Assembly (NCBI GenBank): GCA_903819815.1
Contig: CAIJFC010000126.1
Coordinates: 1 to 9,003 of the forward strand
Source of the DNA: an uncultured Bacteroidota bacterium
GTDB lineage: Bacteria; Bacteroidota; Bacteroidia; Flavobacteriales; Flavobacteriaceae
Length of the DNA stretch: 9,003 bases
Reading direction: 5' to 3'
Positions 1 to 6,078 of the stretch are shown here, one piece after another (the first letter of the stretch is position 1; each line of letters starts with the position of its first letter). The position numbers and the translations under genes were made by a program. The notes under the pieces were generated by a model that had not been told where the DNA came from, did not search any database, and saw only the letters and a program-made list of their open reading frames with translations.

Positions 1-1
1 C

Positions 2-67
2 ATGTTTGAGTTAATTACCGAAAATAAAGAAAATAAATACCGAAGGTTAAATTATATAAAACAATAA
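2..67 (+). CDS. Possible 3' end of an upstream gene (partial)
   Basis: This frame is open from the left edge to a TAA at 65-67, while the other two forward frames stop within the first 14 bases. The visible residues end in KYRRLNYIKQ, a charged tail of the kind seen at protein ends. The stop lies 8 bases before the sulfatase ATG at 76, which would fit an operon in which the sulfatase is a downstream gene. Only about 21 codons are visible, so an open frame this short could be chance. I recognise no family in it. Confidence 0.35.
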   Translation: MFELITENKENKYRRLNYIKQ

Positions 68-75
68 ATTCAGAC

Positions 76-1659
76 ATGAAATTTACACTAAAATTAGTGT
101 TAAGTACTTTTCTGTTCATTCAAATACATGGAAGTCTCCAGGCACAAAAAAAGAAAAATATCCTCTTCATCATTACGGACCAACAACGTTATGATGCTTT
201 AAGTATTGCTGGAAATACCGTCTTAGAAACTCCAAATCTTGACCGATTGGCAAAACAAGGTGCCTATTTTAAAAACGCGTACACCCCAGTTGCAGTTTGT
301 GGGCCAACACGATCATGCATTTTAACAGGAACTACAATAGGTACGAACGGAGTAACCACTAATGATAAAACCTATTATTATAAAGGCGAACCCGTAATGG
401 CAATGAAAACATTCGATGAAATTCTTACAGAAAATGGTTATCACTGTGAATATTATGGAAAATGGCATGTACTCACAGCTCATGCTGCGGTTTATAAAAA
501 TCCAAACAAGTATGCGAAAAACGGCAAATACATGTTTGGGCCTGAAGGTCAAAGTCATATGTATAAAGATTATTTGGATGAAGTCTATCCAAAAAGAGAG
601 CCTCAAGGCGATGAATTATTAGATAATTTCACTCAAAGACCCTATAATCCAGACCCTTTGGACGTGAATTTTGGCAAATCGTATGAACAGGTAAAAAAAG
701 AAGATAAAAAGTTTTCACAACCCAATTTTCATGGTAAATCTTCCATTCCTCAAGAACAAACTATTACCGCTTTTTATGCAAAAAAGACGATAGATGCTAT
801 TGAGCGTCTTAAAAATAAACCTTTTAGCATTACGGCATCATTCCATTTTCCACACGCACCAATGATTCCTTCTCCACCTTATTTTGGTATGTATCCCGCA
901 CAGGATATGAAGGCGCCCATTAGTATTCATGATGACATGACGAACTCCCCTTATTCAAATGCTAATGGAAGAAAAAACTTACCAGATTTTGCAGACGAGG
1001 AAAAAATTAAATACATGATTTCAAATTATTATGGTTTAATTAAAGAAATAGATGTTTGGATGGGTAAAATCATGGACAAGTTAGATGAGACTGGACTTGC
1101 GGATGATACTTTAATCATTTTTACGAGTGATCATGGCGAAATGCTTGGAGCTCATGGCATGCGAGAGAAAAATGTATTTTATGAAGAATCATCTCATGTG
1201 CCATTAATTATAAACATGCCAAATCAAATTAAACAAAACACAACCGTTAATGGGTATGTTTCTAACGTCGATTTGTTTGCCACTATTATGGATTATCTAA
1301 AAGTGGGTAACTATAAATCGGAAGGCGAAAGCTTACGAGATTTAATTGAGGGTAAAGCAACAAAACATGGTGAATATGTTGTTACAGAATGGGATTATAA
1401 TGGCCCTACATCTCCAAATTATATGATTGTTAAAGCCGGTTGGAAACTAGTGGTACCTTATACAGAAGACTCTAAGGTCTTAAATGCCTTATATGATTTG
1501 AATAAAGATCCGTATGAAATGAATAATTTATTAGGAATAAACCCAAATCGAAAAGAATACGAACAAAAAGCAGAAGAATTAAGAAGTTGCTTATTAGAGT
1601 GGTTGCAAAAAAATAACTCTAAGCATTATAATGGCATATTAAAACGAAAATTAATGTAA
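76..1659 (+). CDS. Exported sulfatase, family S1 (formylglycine type)
   Basis: This enzyme hydrolyses sulfate esters, most likely on a sulfated polysaccharide or its oligosaccharides, in the periplasm or at the cell surface. Residues 1-23 form a signal peptide (hydrophobic 7-17, probable cleavage SLQA|Q). The alkaline-phosphatase-like fold follows: metal ligand D35 in ITDQQR; the signature C75-G-P-T-R79 with LTG after it, where C75 would be converted to formylglycine; GKWH with K129 and H131; a PHAP segment near residue 260; and the metal-binding DHG at D352-H353, followed by K365. The 527-residue length is normal for S1. The T-D-Q-Q form of the first metal motif and the SCILTG ending differ from the second sulfatase in this window, so the two probably belong to different subfamilies and cut different bonds. 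Activity needs a maturation enzyme that is not in this window. The ATG at 76 is chosen because it gives a complete signal peptide. Substrate and subfamily cannot be fixed by eye. Confidence 0.95.
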   Translation: MKFTLKLVLSTFLFIQIHGSLQAQKKKNILFIITDQQRYDALSIAGNTVLETPNLDRLAKQGAYFKNAYTPVAVCGPTRSCILTGTTIGTNGVTTNDKTYYYKGEPVMAMKTFDEILTENGYHCEYYGKWHVLTAHAAVYKNPNKYAKNGKYMFGPEGQSHMYKDYLDEVYPKREPQGDELLDNFTQRPYNPDPLDVNFGKSYEQVKKEDKKFSQPNFHGKSSIPQEQTITAFYAKKTIDAIERLKNKPFSITASFHFPHAPMIPSPPYFGMYPAQDMKAPISIHDDMTNSPYSNANGRKNLPDFADEEKIKYMISNYYGLIKEIDVWMGKIMDKLDETGLADDTLIIFTSDHGEMLGAHGMREKNVFYEESSHVPLIINMPNQIKQNTTVNGYVSNVDLFATIMDYLKVGNYKSEGESLRDLIEGKATKHGEYVVTEWDYNGPTSPNYMIVKAGWKLVVPYTEDSKVLNALYDLNKDPYEMNNLLGINPNRKEYEQKAEELRSCLLEWLQKNNSKHYNGILKRKLM

Positions 1660-1667
1660 CTAAACCA

Positions 1668-1688
1668 CTATGGACTTCCAGTCCATAG
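1668..1688. repeat. Hairpin 1: perfect 9-bp arms, 3-base loop
   Basis: Arms CTATGGACT (1668-1676) and AGTCCATAG (1680-1688) are perfect reverse complements around the loop TCC. It starts 8 bases after the sulfatase stop codon, so it may stop transcription or protect the 3' end. There is no T-run behind it, so it is not a classic intrinsic terminator. The core GACT-TCC-AGTC has the same design as hairpins 2 and 4. Confidence 0.85.
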
Positions 1689-1699
1689 GATTTGGTTTG

Positions 1700-1716
1700 G
1701 CAGACTAAAAGTCTGC
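1700..1716. repeat. Hairpin 2: perfect 7-bp arms, 3-base loop
   Basis: Arms GCAGACT (1700-1706) and AGTCTGC (1710-1716) flank the loop AAA. The inner GACT-NNN-AGTC is shared with hairpin 1, while the outer arm bases differ and remain complementary. Confidence 0.8.
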
Positions 1717-1744
1717 TAGGTTAGATACAAATTGATCAGTGAAA

Positions 1745-1803
1745 TTTTGCCACGGATTCACGGATTTTTTAAATCATTTCTAATCTGTGAATCTGTGGCA
1801 AAA
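1745..1803. repeat. Long inverted repeat with 22-bp arms, each holding an 8-bp tandem duplication
   Basis: The left arm is 1745-1766 and the right arm 1782-1803, with a 15-base spacer. The arms pair over 22 positions with only two non-Watson-Crick pairs, and in a + strand RNA both are G-U wobbles. The left arm contains CACGGATT twice in tandem (1751-1758, 1759-1766); the right arm contains AATCTGTG twice (1782-1789, 1790-1797). The arm ends are TTTTGCCA and TGGCAAAA, and a run of nine A bases (1800-1808) overlaps the right end. It could be a miniature palindromic element or a strong RNA hairpin. From memory, phrases like this recur between genes in other Bacteroidota, but I could not check that. 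Confidence 0.85.
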
Positions 1804-1827
1804 AAAAATTTAAGAAGCTTAAGCGAG

Positions 1828-1844
1828 ATGCACTGAAAGTGCAT
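1828..1844. repeat. Hairpin 4: perfect 7-bp arms, 3-base loop
   Basis: Arms ATGCACT (1828-1834) and AGTGCAT (1838-1844) flank the loop GAA. The inner CACT-NNN-AGTG matches hairpins 1 and 2 at the ACT/AGT positions; the outer bases differ but are fully complementary. Confidence 0.8.
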
Positions 1845-1849
1845 ACCTG

Positions 1850-1865
1850 TCTGCCTACAGGCAGA
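1850..1865. repeat. Hairpin 5: TCTGCC/GGCAGA with TACA loop
   Basis: Six-base arms TCTGCC (1850-1855) and GGCAGA (1860-1865) flank TACA. An alternative pairing, CCTGT (1846-1850) with ACAGG (1857-1861), overlaps it, so the stretch could switch between two folds. Its right arm shares bases with the next hairpin. Confidence 0.7.
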
Positions 1866-1877
1866 GTTTTAAACTCT
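1863..1877. repeat. Hairpin 6: AGAGTT/AACTCT
   Basis: Arms AGAGTT (1863-1868) and AACTCT (1872-1877) flank the loop TTA. The 3-base-loop design recalls hairpins 1, 2 and 4, though the core is AGTT/AACT. It overlaps the right arm of hairpin 5 by three bases, so the two cannot form fully together. It ends just before the promoter candidate for the next gene. Confidence 0.6.
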
Positions 1878-1878
1878 A

Positions 1879-1907
1879 TTTGAGACCAATAAAACATCCT
1901 ATAATTG
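1879..1907 (+). promoter_or_regulatory. Candidate Bacteroidota-type promoter for the metallophosphoesterase gene
   Basis: TTTG at 1879-1882 is followed after 17 bases by TATAATTG at 1900-1907, close to the Bacteroidota -33 TTTG / -7 TAnnTTTG pattern, with one mismatch in the -7 box. It lies just after the hairpin array and 26 bases before the ATG at 1934. If real, the metallophosphoesterase and perhaps the second sulfatase are transcribed separately from the first sulfatase. AT-rich DNA makes chance matches easy. Confidence 0.45.
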
Positions 1908-1933
1908 TTTAATCTAAAGAGCACAATAATATA

Positions 1934-4048
1934 ATGAAAAGGCGCAAGTTCATAAAATCAACTTTAATGTTTTCAGCTGCTGCATTTATAACTCCAAGAG
2001 TTATTGCATCAACTAATTTTAACAATGCTAAAAAAGATTCTTTTAAAGGATTTATTGTTTCAGATTCTCATTTTGGTTGGGTAAATAAAATGCAACCCCC
2101 TATCGAGGAACAAGCAACAGCCGTTAAAAATATTATGAAAAAATTTCCAGATTTAGATATATTTTTGGATACAGGAGATGCACATCATAATGACCATCAT
2201 AATAATGGAAATCCACATAAAGCAAGAAAAGATTGGGTAGATATTATTCAGGGTGGCTGTGAGCAAATTCCTTTTTATTATGTAATTGGCAATCACGAAT
2301 TGCGTTCAAATGAAGATGATGATCCAGAAATGCGCTCCAATATTATGGGAAGTAATACTTGCAGACCTTATTATAGTTTTGATATGCAAGGCATTCATTT
2401 TATCTCTTTTCCGCAATTGATTAGAGCTGTCTATATTACTGAAGAAGCTTGGGATTGGTTAGATTTAGATTTAGCATTAAACAAAGATAAAACCATTGTA
2501 ATGTTGTCGCACAATAACATTATTGGCACAACAACAGGGAATGAAAATGGGTATAGAGGTGTAATGGATAGTGATAAAATGCTGGCAGTATTTAAGAAAA
2601 ATCCAAATATTATTACTTGGATGCACGGTCATAATCATAATTTTGAAGTTGTAAAACAAGAAGATATGTTGTTTGTTTCAAATGGAAGAATTGGCGGTTT
2701 TGATCCTAGTAGAGGGAAATATGGTATTGGTGGTGTGTATTTCGAAATTACAAAAGACAAGCTAATCGTAAAATGTTATTCTGCAGAAAAAGATATGTTT
2801 TTAGATTCTTTTGATGTGTCTTTAAGTCAAACCCTTGATGTTAAAACCACATTTGATAATAAAGCAGATTTCGCCTATAGTTATGGAGTTGGTGGTGCTG
2901 TAAATGGAGAACGTATTCCTGCATATCATCATCACGTAGGTGAGAATACTAAATCAGAATTATTTTTAACAGGCTGCAATAGTGCTGTTATTAATGATGA
3001 TCACGCCATGACAAAATACACAGAACGAACTGCGTATCACGGATTAGATAAAATTTTGTTCGCTGCCAAGGTGAATCATGGAAACGCAGGTTTCGAATAT
3101 ACAAATCCTGGAATTCGTTTAAAAGCAAATGATAATTGGTGGACTACTTTAACAATGCCTTCAGATAATTATGATAAATATTCCTATTACAGATGTCCTT
3201 TAGGTCAAAAATACAAGGCAAGCATCGATTTAGATGTAAAAGGGGAGAAAGGCAAACAACGTTTATGGTTGCGTTTGCATATATATGATATTAACGGACG
3301 TAAATTGCGAATTGTCCAGTCAGATGAAATAATGTTGGTAGAAGGAAGACAGCAACTAGACTGCTTGTTAGAAGTGCCAAACTTGCCCGAATTTGATACC
3401 ATTTACAGTAATCCACAAAGTGATAATTTAGTAAATATTGCAGTAGAAGCCTCTTTTACAGGGATGAATACAGATGTAGATATTAAATATTTAAAACTAG
3501 AACAAGAGCATTCAACGTCAAACACAGTAGATGCTGGTGTAATTATTGATACTAAAAACTACCAAACATCTGGTGTTTTAGCAAAAGGGGATATCAAAAA
3601 AATAGAGTTAGACAAGCCCTTGGAAACAAGAAGTATCAATGAGATTTCGACCTCTGGAAATAAAAGAGTTACTTATCTTGTGCGTCATTCCAATATGAAA
3701 TGGCAAATTAGAAATGCAACAGCAACGTATTTAGAAAAACATATAAAAATTGGTAAAATAAGGAATCATATTTCTGATAAATTAGAGATTATTATATCTC
3801 CGCTTCAAAAAGAAATAGAACCCTACTTACATAGAGTTCGCTATGCAGAAAAAATTAAATTAGTTCCTTATCAATCAAAAAATCAATCGATAAAAGTAAC
3901 TATAGAAAATGTATTTCAAAATGCAGAAATCGATTTTTACAGCACTAAAAAACCAAAAGTGGTTGCAGGTGTTACCAGTTGGATTTATAAAGACAATATC
4001 GTTACTGCAAAAATATCAAAACCCACAACTGTACTTGTAACTTATTAA
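1934..4048 (+). CDS. Tat-exported calcineurin-like metallophosphoesterase with beta-rich C-terminal region
   Basis: The family hydrolyses phosphomono- or phosphodiesters with a two-metal centre. The N-terminus reads RRKFIK (residues 3-8) before a hydrophobic stretch, a good Tat signal, so the protein is probably exported folded with its metals. The metal motifs are all present in order: D44-S-H46, D79-T-G-D82, G119-N-H-E122, S192-H193 and H231-G-H233-N-H. The catalytic domain spans about residues 38-300. The remaining 400 residues are beta-rich; about 375-530 (NDNWWTTLTMP, then alternating strands ending VDIKYLKLEQ) look like a carbohydrate-binding jelly roll, but this is inferred from texture only. 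At 704 residues it is much longer than the bare catalytic fold. Lying between two sulfatase genes suggests it acts on the same glycan, removing a phosphate or a similar ester. Its substrate is unknown, and nucleotide or phospholipid substrates are not excluded. Confidence 0.9.
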   Translation: MKRRKFIKSTLMFSAAAFITPRVIASTNFNNAKKDSFKGFIVSDSHFGWVNKMQPPIEEQATAVKNIMKKFPDLDIFLDTGDAHHNDHHNNGNPHKARKDWVDIIQGGCEQIPFYYVIGNHELRSNEDDDPEMRSNIMGSNTCRPYYSFDMQGIHFISFPQLIRAVYITEEAWDWLDLDLALNKDKTIVMLSHNNIIGTTTGNENGYRGVMDSDKMLAVFKKNPNIITWMHGHNHNFEVVKQEDMLFVSNGRIGGFDPSRGKYGIGGVYFEITKDKLIVKCYSAEKDMFLDSFDVSLSQTLDVKTTFDNKADFAYSYGVGGAVNGERIPAYHHHVGENTKSELFLTGCNSAVINDDHAMTKYTERTAYHGLDKILFAAKVNHGNAGFEYTNPGIRLKANDNWWTTLTMPSDNYDKYSYYRCPLGQKYKASIDLDVKGEKGKQRLWLRLHIYDINGRKLRIVQSDEIMLVEGRQQLDCLLEVPNLPEFDTIYSNPQSDNLVNIAVEASFTGMNTDVDIKYLKLEQEHSTSNTVDAGVIIDTKNYQTSGVLAKGDIKKIELDKPLETRSINEISTSGNKRVTYLVRHSNMKWQIRNATATYLEKHIKIGKIRNHISDKLEIIISPLQKEIEPYLHRVRYAEKIKLVPYQSKNQSIKVTIENVFQNAEIDFYSTKKPKVVAGVTSWIYKDNIVTAKISKPTTVLVTY

Positions 4049-4059
4049 AAAAACAGATT

Positions 4060-4143
4060 ATGACTCAAACAAAATATAGCTTTAAATCATTACTTGAGCT
4101 TAATGCCTCTGACGATGCTAAAATCCTAGAGGTTTATTTTTAA
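4060..4143 (+). CDS. Doubtful 27-residue ORF or gene remnant
   Basis: An ATG 11 bases after the metallophosphoesterase stop opens a 27-codon frame (start MTQTKYSFKSLLEL, end KILEVYF). It sits behind an A-rich leader, as real starts do in this window. It has no signal peptide and no hydrophobic segment. It reads more like the first residues of a soluble cytoplasmic protein than like random AT-rich DNA. It could be a small peptide, the remnant of a gene lost when the second sulfatase arrived, or chance. I do not recognise a family. Confidence 0.22.
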   Translation: MTQTKYSFKSLLELNASDDAKILEVYF

Positions 4144-4179
4144 TAAAAAATAGTGGTTTTTAAATAGTAAACAAATAGT

Positions 4180-5541
4180 ATGAAAAATAAATCAAGAATA
4201 ATAAAAAGGGGTGTTGAAATATTAATTCTAATATGTATTCTAAATCCAGGAATATCAACCGCACAAAAATCAGCAGTAAAACCCAATGTTATTATAATAT
4301 ATACAGATGATCAAGGAACTATTGATGCTAATTGCTATGGCGCAAAAGACTTGTATACCCCCAATATCGATAGATTGGCAGATTCAGGAGTTCGGTTTAC
4401 ACAATTTTATGCTGCAGCTGCTATATGTTCGCCATCAAGGGCTGCTTTGTTAACCGGTAAAACACCTTTTAAGGCGGGATTACCAGGCAATGCTCCTGCA
4501 ATAAAAGGTGAGGCTGGATTGCCTTCGGAACAAATTACCATCGCAGAGACACTCAAAAATAACGGATATAAAACTGGCCACATTGGGAAATGGCATTTAG
4601 GGTATAGCGACGAAACCATGCCTTTAGCGCAAGGATTTGATTATTCGTTTGGTCACATGAGTGGCTGTATTGATAATTATTCGCATTATTTTTATTGGGA
4701 GGGAGCCAATCGACATGACCTATGGGAAAACGGAAAAGAAGTATGGATGGATGGCGAGTATTTCCCGGATGTTATGGCAAGTAAGGCAGAAAAGTTTATT
4801 ACAGAAAACAAGGACCAGAGCTTTTTCCTTTATTATGCTTTAAACCTTCCTCATTATCCGTTGCAGGCATCGAAAAAATGGAGAGAATATTATAAAAATT
4901 TAGAAAGTCCCAGAGATAAGTATGCCGCTTGTATTTCGACTCTTGATGAGCGAATTGGGTTACTTCTAGATAAACTGGACGAATTAAAAATTCGAGAGAA
5001 TACCATCGTTATTTTTCAATCGGATCATGGGCATTCAATGGAACAACGGACTTTTTCTGGTGGTGGAAATTCGGGAATTTATCGGGGTGCCAAATTTTCT
5101 TTTTTTGAAGGAGGCATTAGAGTACCGTCTATTATAAGCTGGCCCTCTAAAATCACAAAGAATGAGGTTATAGAGGAGATGGCGGTTAATGTAGATTGGT
5201 TTCCTAGTATACTTGAATTATGTAAAATAGGGTACGATAAAGAAGATTTTGAAGGGAAAAGTCTTGTGGATGTAATTTATAAAAAGAAGAAATCGCCACA
5301 TGAAGTCTTCTGGTGGTATGATAATGCAAACCGTTGGGCGGTTCGAAAAGGAGATTGGAAGTTGTTGAAAAACCCCATTGATCCATCACAAAAAAATCCA
5401 ATAGAAACTAAAAACTCATTCTATCTGGTTAACATTAAAAATAATCCAAAGGAATCTGAAAACGTAGCAGATAAATATCCTGAGAAAGTAGAAGAATTAA
5501 TTAATGAATTTAATAGTTGGAATAAAAGTGTTAAAAAATAG
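4180..5541 (+). CDS. Exported sulfatase, family S1, arylsulfatase-A-like
   Basis: This is a second sulfate-ester hydrolase, also exported: a lysine- and arginine-rich start, hydrophobic residues 12-21 and a likely cleavage after GISTA. Active-site motifs are the metal ligands D43-D44 in YTDDQG, the formylglycine signature C83-S-P-S-R87 with ALLTG, G136-K137-W-H139, and D282-H283-G-H285, followed by YRGAK305 and FFEGGIRVP. The GGGN-YRGAK-FEGGIRVP block is typical of arylsulfatase-A and N-acetylgalactosamine-sulfatase relatives, often exo-acting on sulfated galactose-type sugars; that substrate class is only an inference. The 453-residue length is usual. It differs from the first sulfatase at nearly every motif outside the core, so the pair is not a recent duplication. 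It follows the metallophosphoesterase by 131 bases with no terminator between them, so the two may be co-transcribed. Maturation of C83 needs an enzyme encoded elsewhere. Confidence 0.95.
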   Translation: MKNKSRIIKRGVEILILICILNPGISTAQKSAVKPNVIIIYTDDQGTIDANCYGAKDLYTPNIDRLADSGVRFTQFYAAAAICSPSRAALLTGKTPFKAGLPGNAPAIKGEAGLPSEQITIAETLKNNGYKTGHIGKWHLGYSDETMPLAQGFDYSFGHMSGCIDNYSHYFYWEGANRHDLWENGKEVWMDGEYFPDVMASKAEKFITENKDQSFFLYYALNLPHYPLQASKKWREYYKNLESPRDKYAACISTLDERIGLLLDKLDELKIRENTIVIFQSDHGHSMEQRTFSGGGNSGIYRGAKFSFFEGGIRVPSIISWPSKITKNEVIEEMAVNVDWFPSILELCKIGYDKEDFEGKSLVDVIYKKKKSPHEVFWWYDNANRWAVRKGDWKLLKNPIDPSQKNPIETKNSFYLVNIKNNPKESENVADKYPEKVEELINEFNSWNKSVKK

Positions 5542-5597
5542 AATTTATAGAGGCTGTTAATTGAAAATTAATAATTAATTAATGATTGGATAGTTTA

Positions 5598-5628
5598 TTT
5601 GTTCGATAAAAATTAAAAACTAGTATTA
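5598..5628 (+). promoter_or_regulatory. Candidate promoter for the small secreted protein gene
   Basis: TTTG at 5598-5601 and TAGTATTA at 5621-5628 are separated by 19 bases, the spacing of Bacteroidota promoters, although the second box matches TAnnTTTG only in part. The ATG at 5646 follows a run of eight A bases, a leader type linked to strong translation in this phylum. The rest of 5542-5645 is AT-rich spacer. Confidence 0.35.
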
Positions 5629-5645
5629 AACTAAATTAAAAAAAA

Positions 5646-5987
5646 ATGAAAAAATTATTATTCATAGCATTATTAGGTTTGTCTTTTGCGGGTAACGCTC
5701 AAACTCAAACTGATTTAGGTGCTAAAAAAGTATCAGAAAGCATGACTAATGTCATGACTTTATCTTCAGAAGAAGCAAATCAGGTATATGATCTTGTGTC
5801 TAAGAGAAACAAAGATAAAAAAGCTTTAAAAGAAAAGTTTGGAGATGATGTAGAGGGTTTTAAAGTTGAAGGAAAAGAAGTGGAAATACAATTCAATAAA
5901 GACGTGAAGGCTTTAGTAGGAAATGAAAAATGGAAAATCTGGGCTGATTTTAAAAAAGCAGAGAATGAAGCAAAAGCTAAAAACTAA
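5646..5987 (+). CDS. Small secreted protein of unknown function
   Basis: This 113-residue protein starts with a clear signal peptide (residues 1-18, cleavage GNA|Q). The mature part is rich in Lys and Glu and looks mostly helical. A segment near residues 38-60 (LSSEEANQVYDLVSKRNKDK) resembles the LTxxQ-type helices of small periplasmic Spy-like and related Bacteroidota proteins, but the match is loose and I do not assign it. It has no catalytic motif and no cysteine. It has its own promoter candidate and a strong terminator, so it is probably transcribed alone. It does not look like a carbohydrate enzyme; it may be a resident gene at the edge of the degradation locus or a periplasmic stress or chaperone-like protein. 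Confidence 0.85.
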   Translation: MKKLLFIALLGLSFAGNAQTQTDLGAKKVSESMTNVMTLSSEEANQVYDLVSKRNKDKKALKEKFGDDVEGFKVEGKEVEIQFNKDVKALVGNEKWKIWADFKKAENEAKAKN

Positions 5988-6007
5988 TATTTTTTTTAAT
6001 TCAATTC

Positions 6008-6036
6008 AAAAAGTCACCATTTAGGTGACTTTTTTT
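6008..6036 (+). terminator. Intrinsic terminator after the small secreted protein gene
   Basis: Arms AAAAAGTCACC (6008-6018) and GGTGACTTTTT (6024-6034) pair perfectly around ATTTA, with the T-run at 6030-6036. The GTCACC/GGTGAC core plus seven T bases is a classic terminator. The A-run on the left arm would let it work on the opposite strand as well. It separates the small gene from the glycoside hydrolase, whose ATG lies only 42 bases beyond it. Confidence 0.93.
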
Positions 6037-6078
6037 ACCTCAAAATAAAAAATAGTTCTCATTAAACAATAAGATAAT

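Larger units (their letters stand above)
1662..1877. repeat. Array of consecutive hairpin-forming inverted repeats
   Basis: This intergenic stretch between the first sulfatase and the metallophosphoesterase holds at least six inverted repeats, several of them adjacent. In order they are 1668-1688, 1700-1716, 1745-1803, 1828-1844, 1850-1865 and 1863-1877; a weaker one (5-bp arms, 3-base loop) lies at 1810-1822. Outer arms AAACCA (1662-1667) and TGGTTT (1693-1698) could extend the first hairpin across a 4-base bulge. No open frame of note crosses the region. The density of palindromes is far above what AT-rich spacer DNA gives by chance. Possible roles are a cluster of REP-like mobile palindromes, a structured 3' UTR protecting the sulfatase mRNA, or a stack of weak terminators. 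Confidence 0.85.

Noticed and set aside
416..622. 68-codon + strand frame overlapping the first sulfatase
   Set aside because: It overlaps the GKWH region of a well-supported sulfatase in another frame and shows no domain.
1745..1803. Long inverted repeat as an insertion-sequence end or complete IS
   Set aside because: There is no transposase frame between or beside the arms and no visible target-site duplication; a non-autonomous palindrome is all that can be supported.
1662..1877. Reading the hairpin array as a CRISPR array
   Set aside because: The hairpins differ in sequence and spacing, there is no identical repeat with unique regular spacers, and no cas gene is nearby.
5566..5580. AATTAAT-A-ATTAATT palindrome before the small secreted gene
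   Set aside because: Only A and T bases in an AT-rich spacer; such palindromes are expected by chance and would form a weak hairpin.
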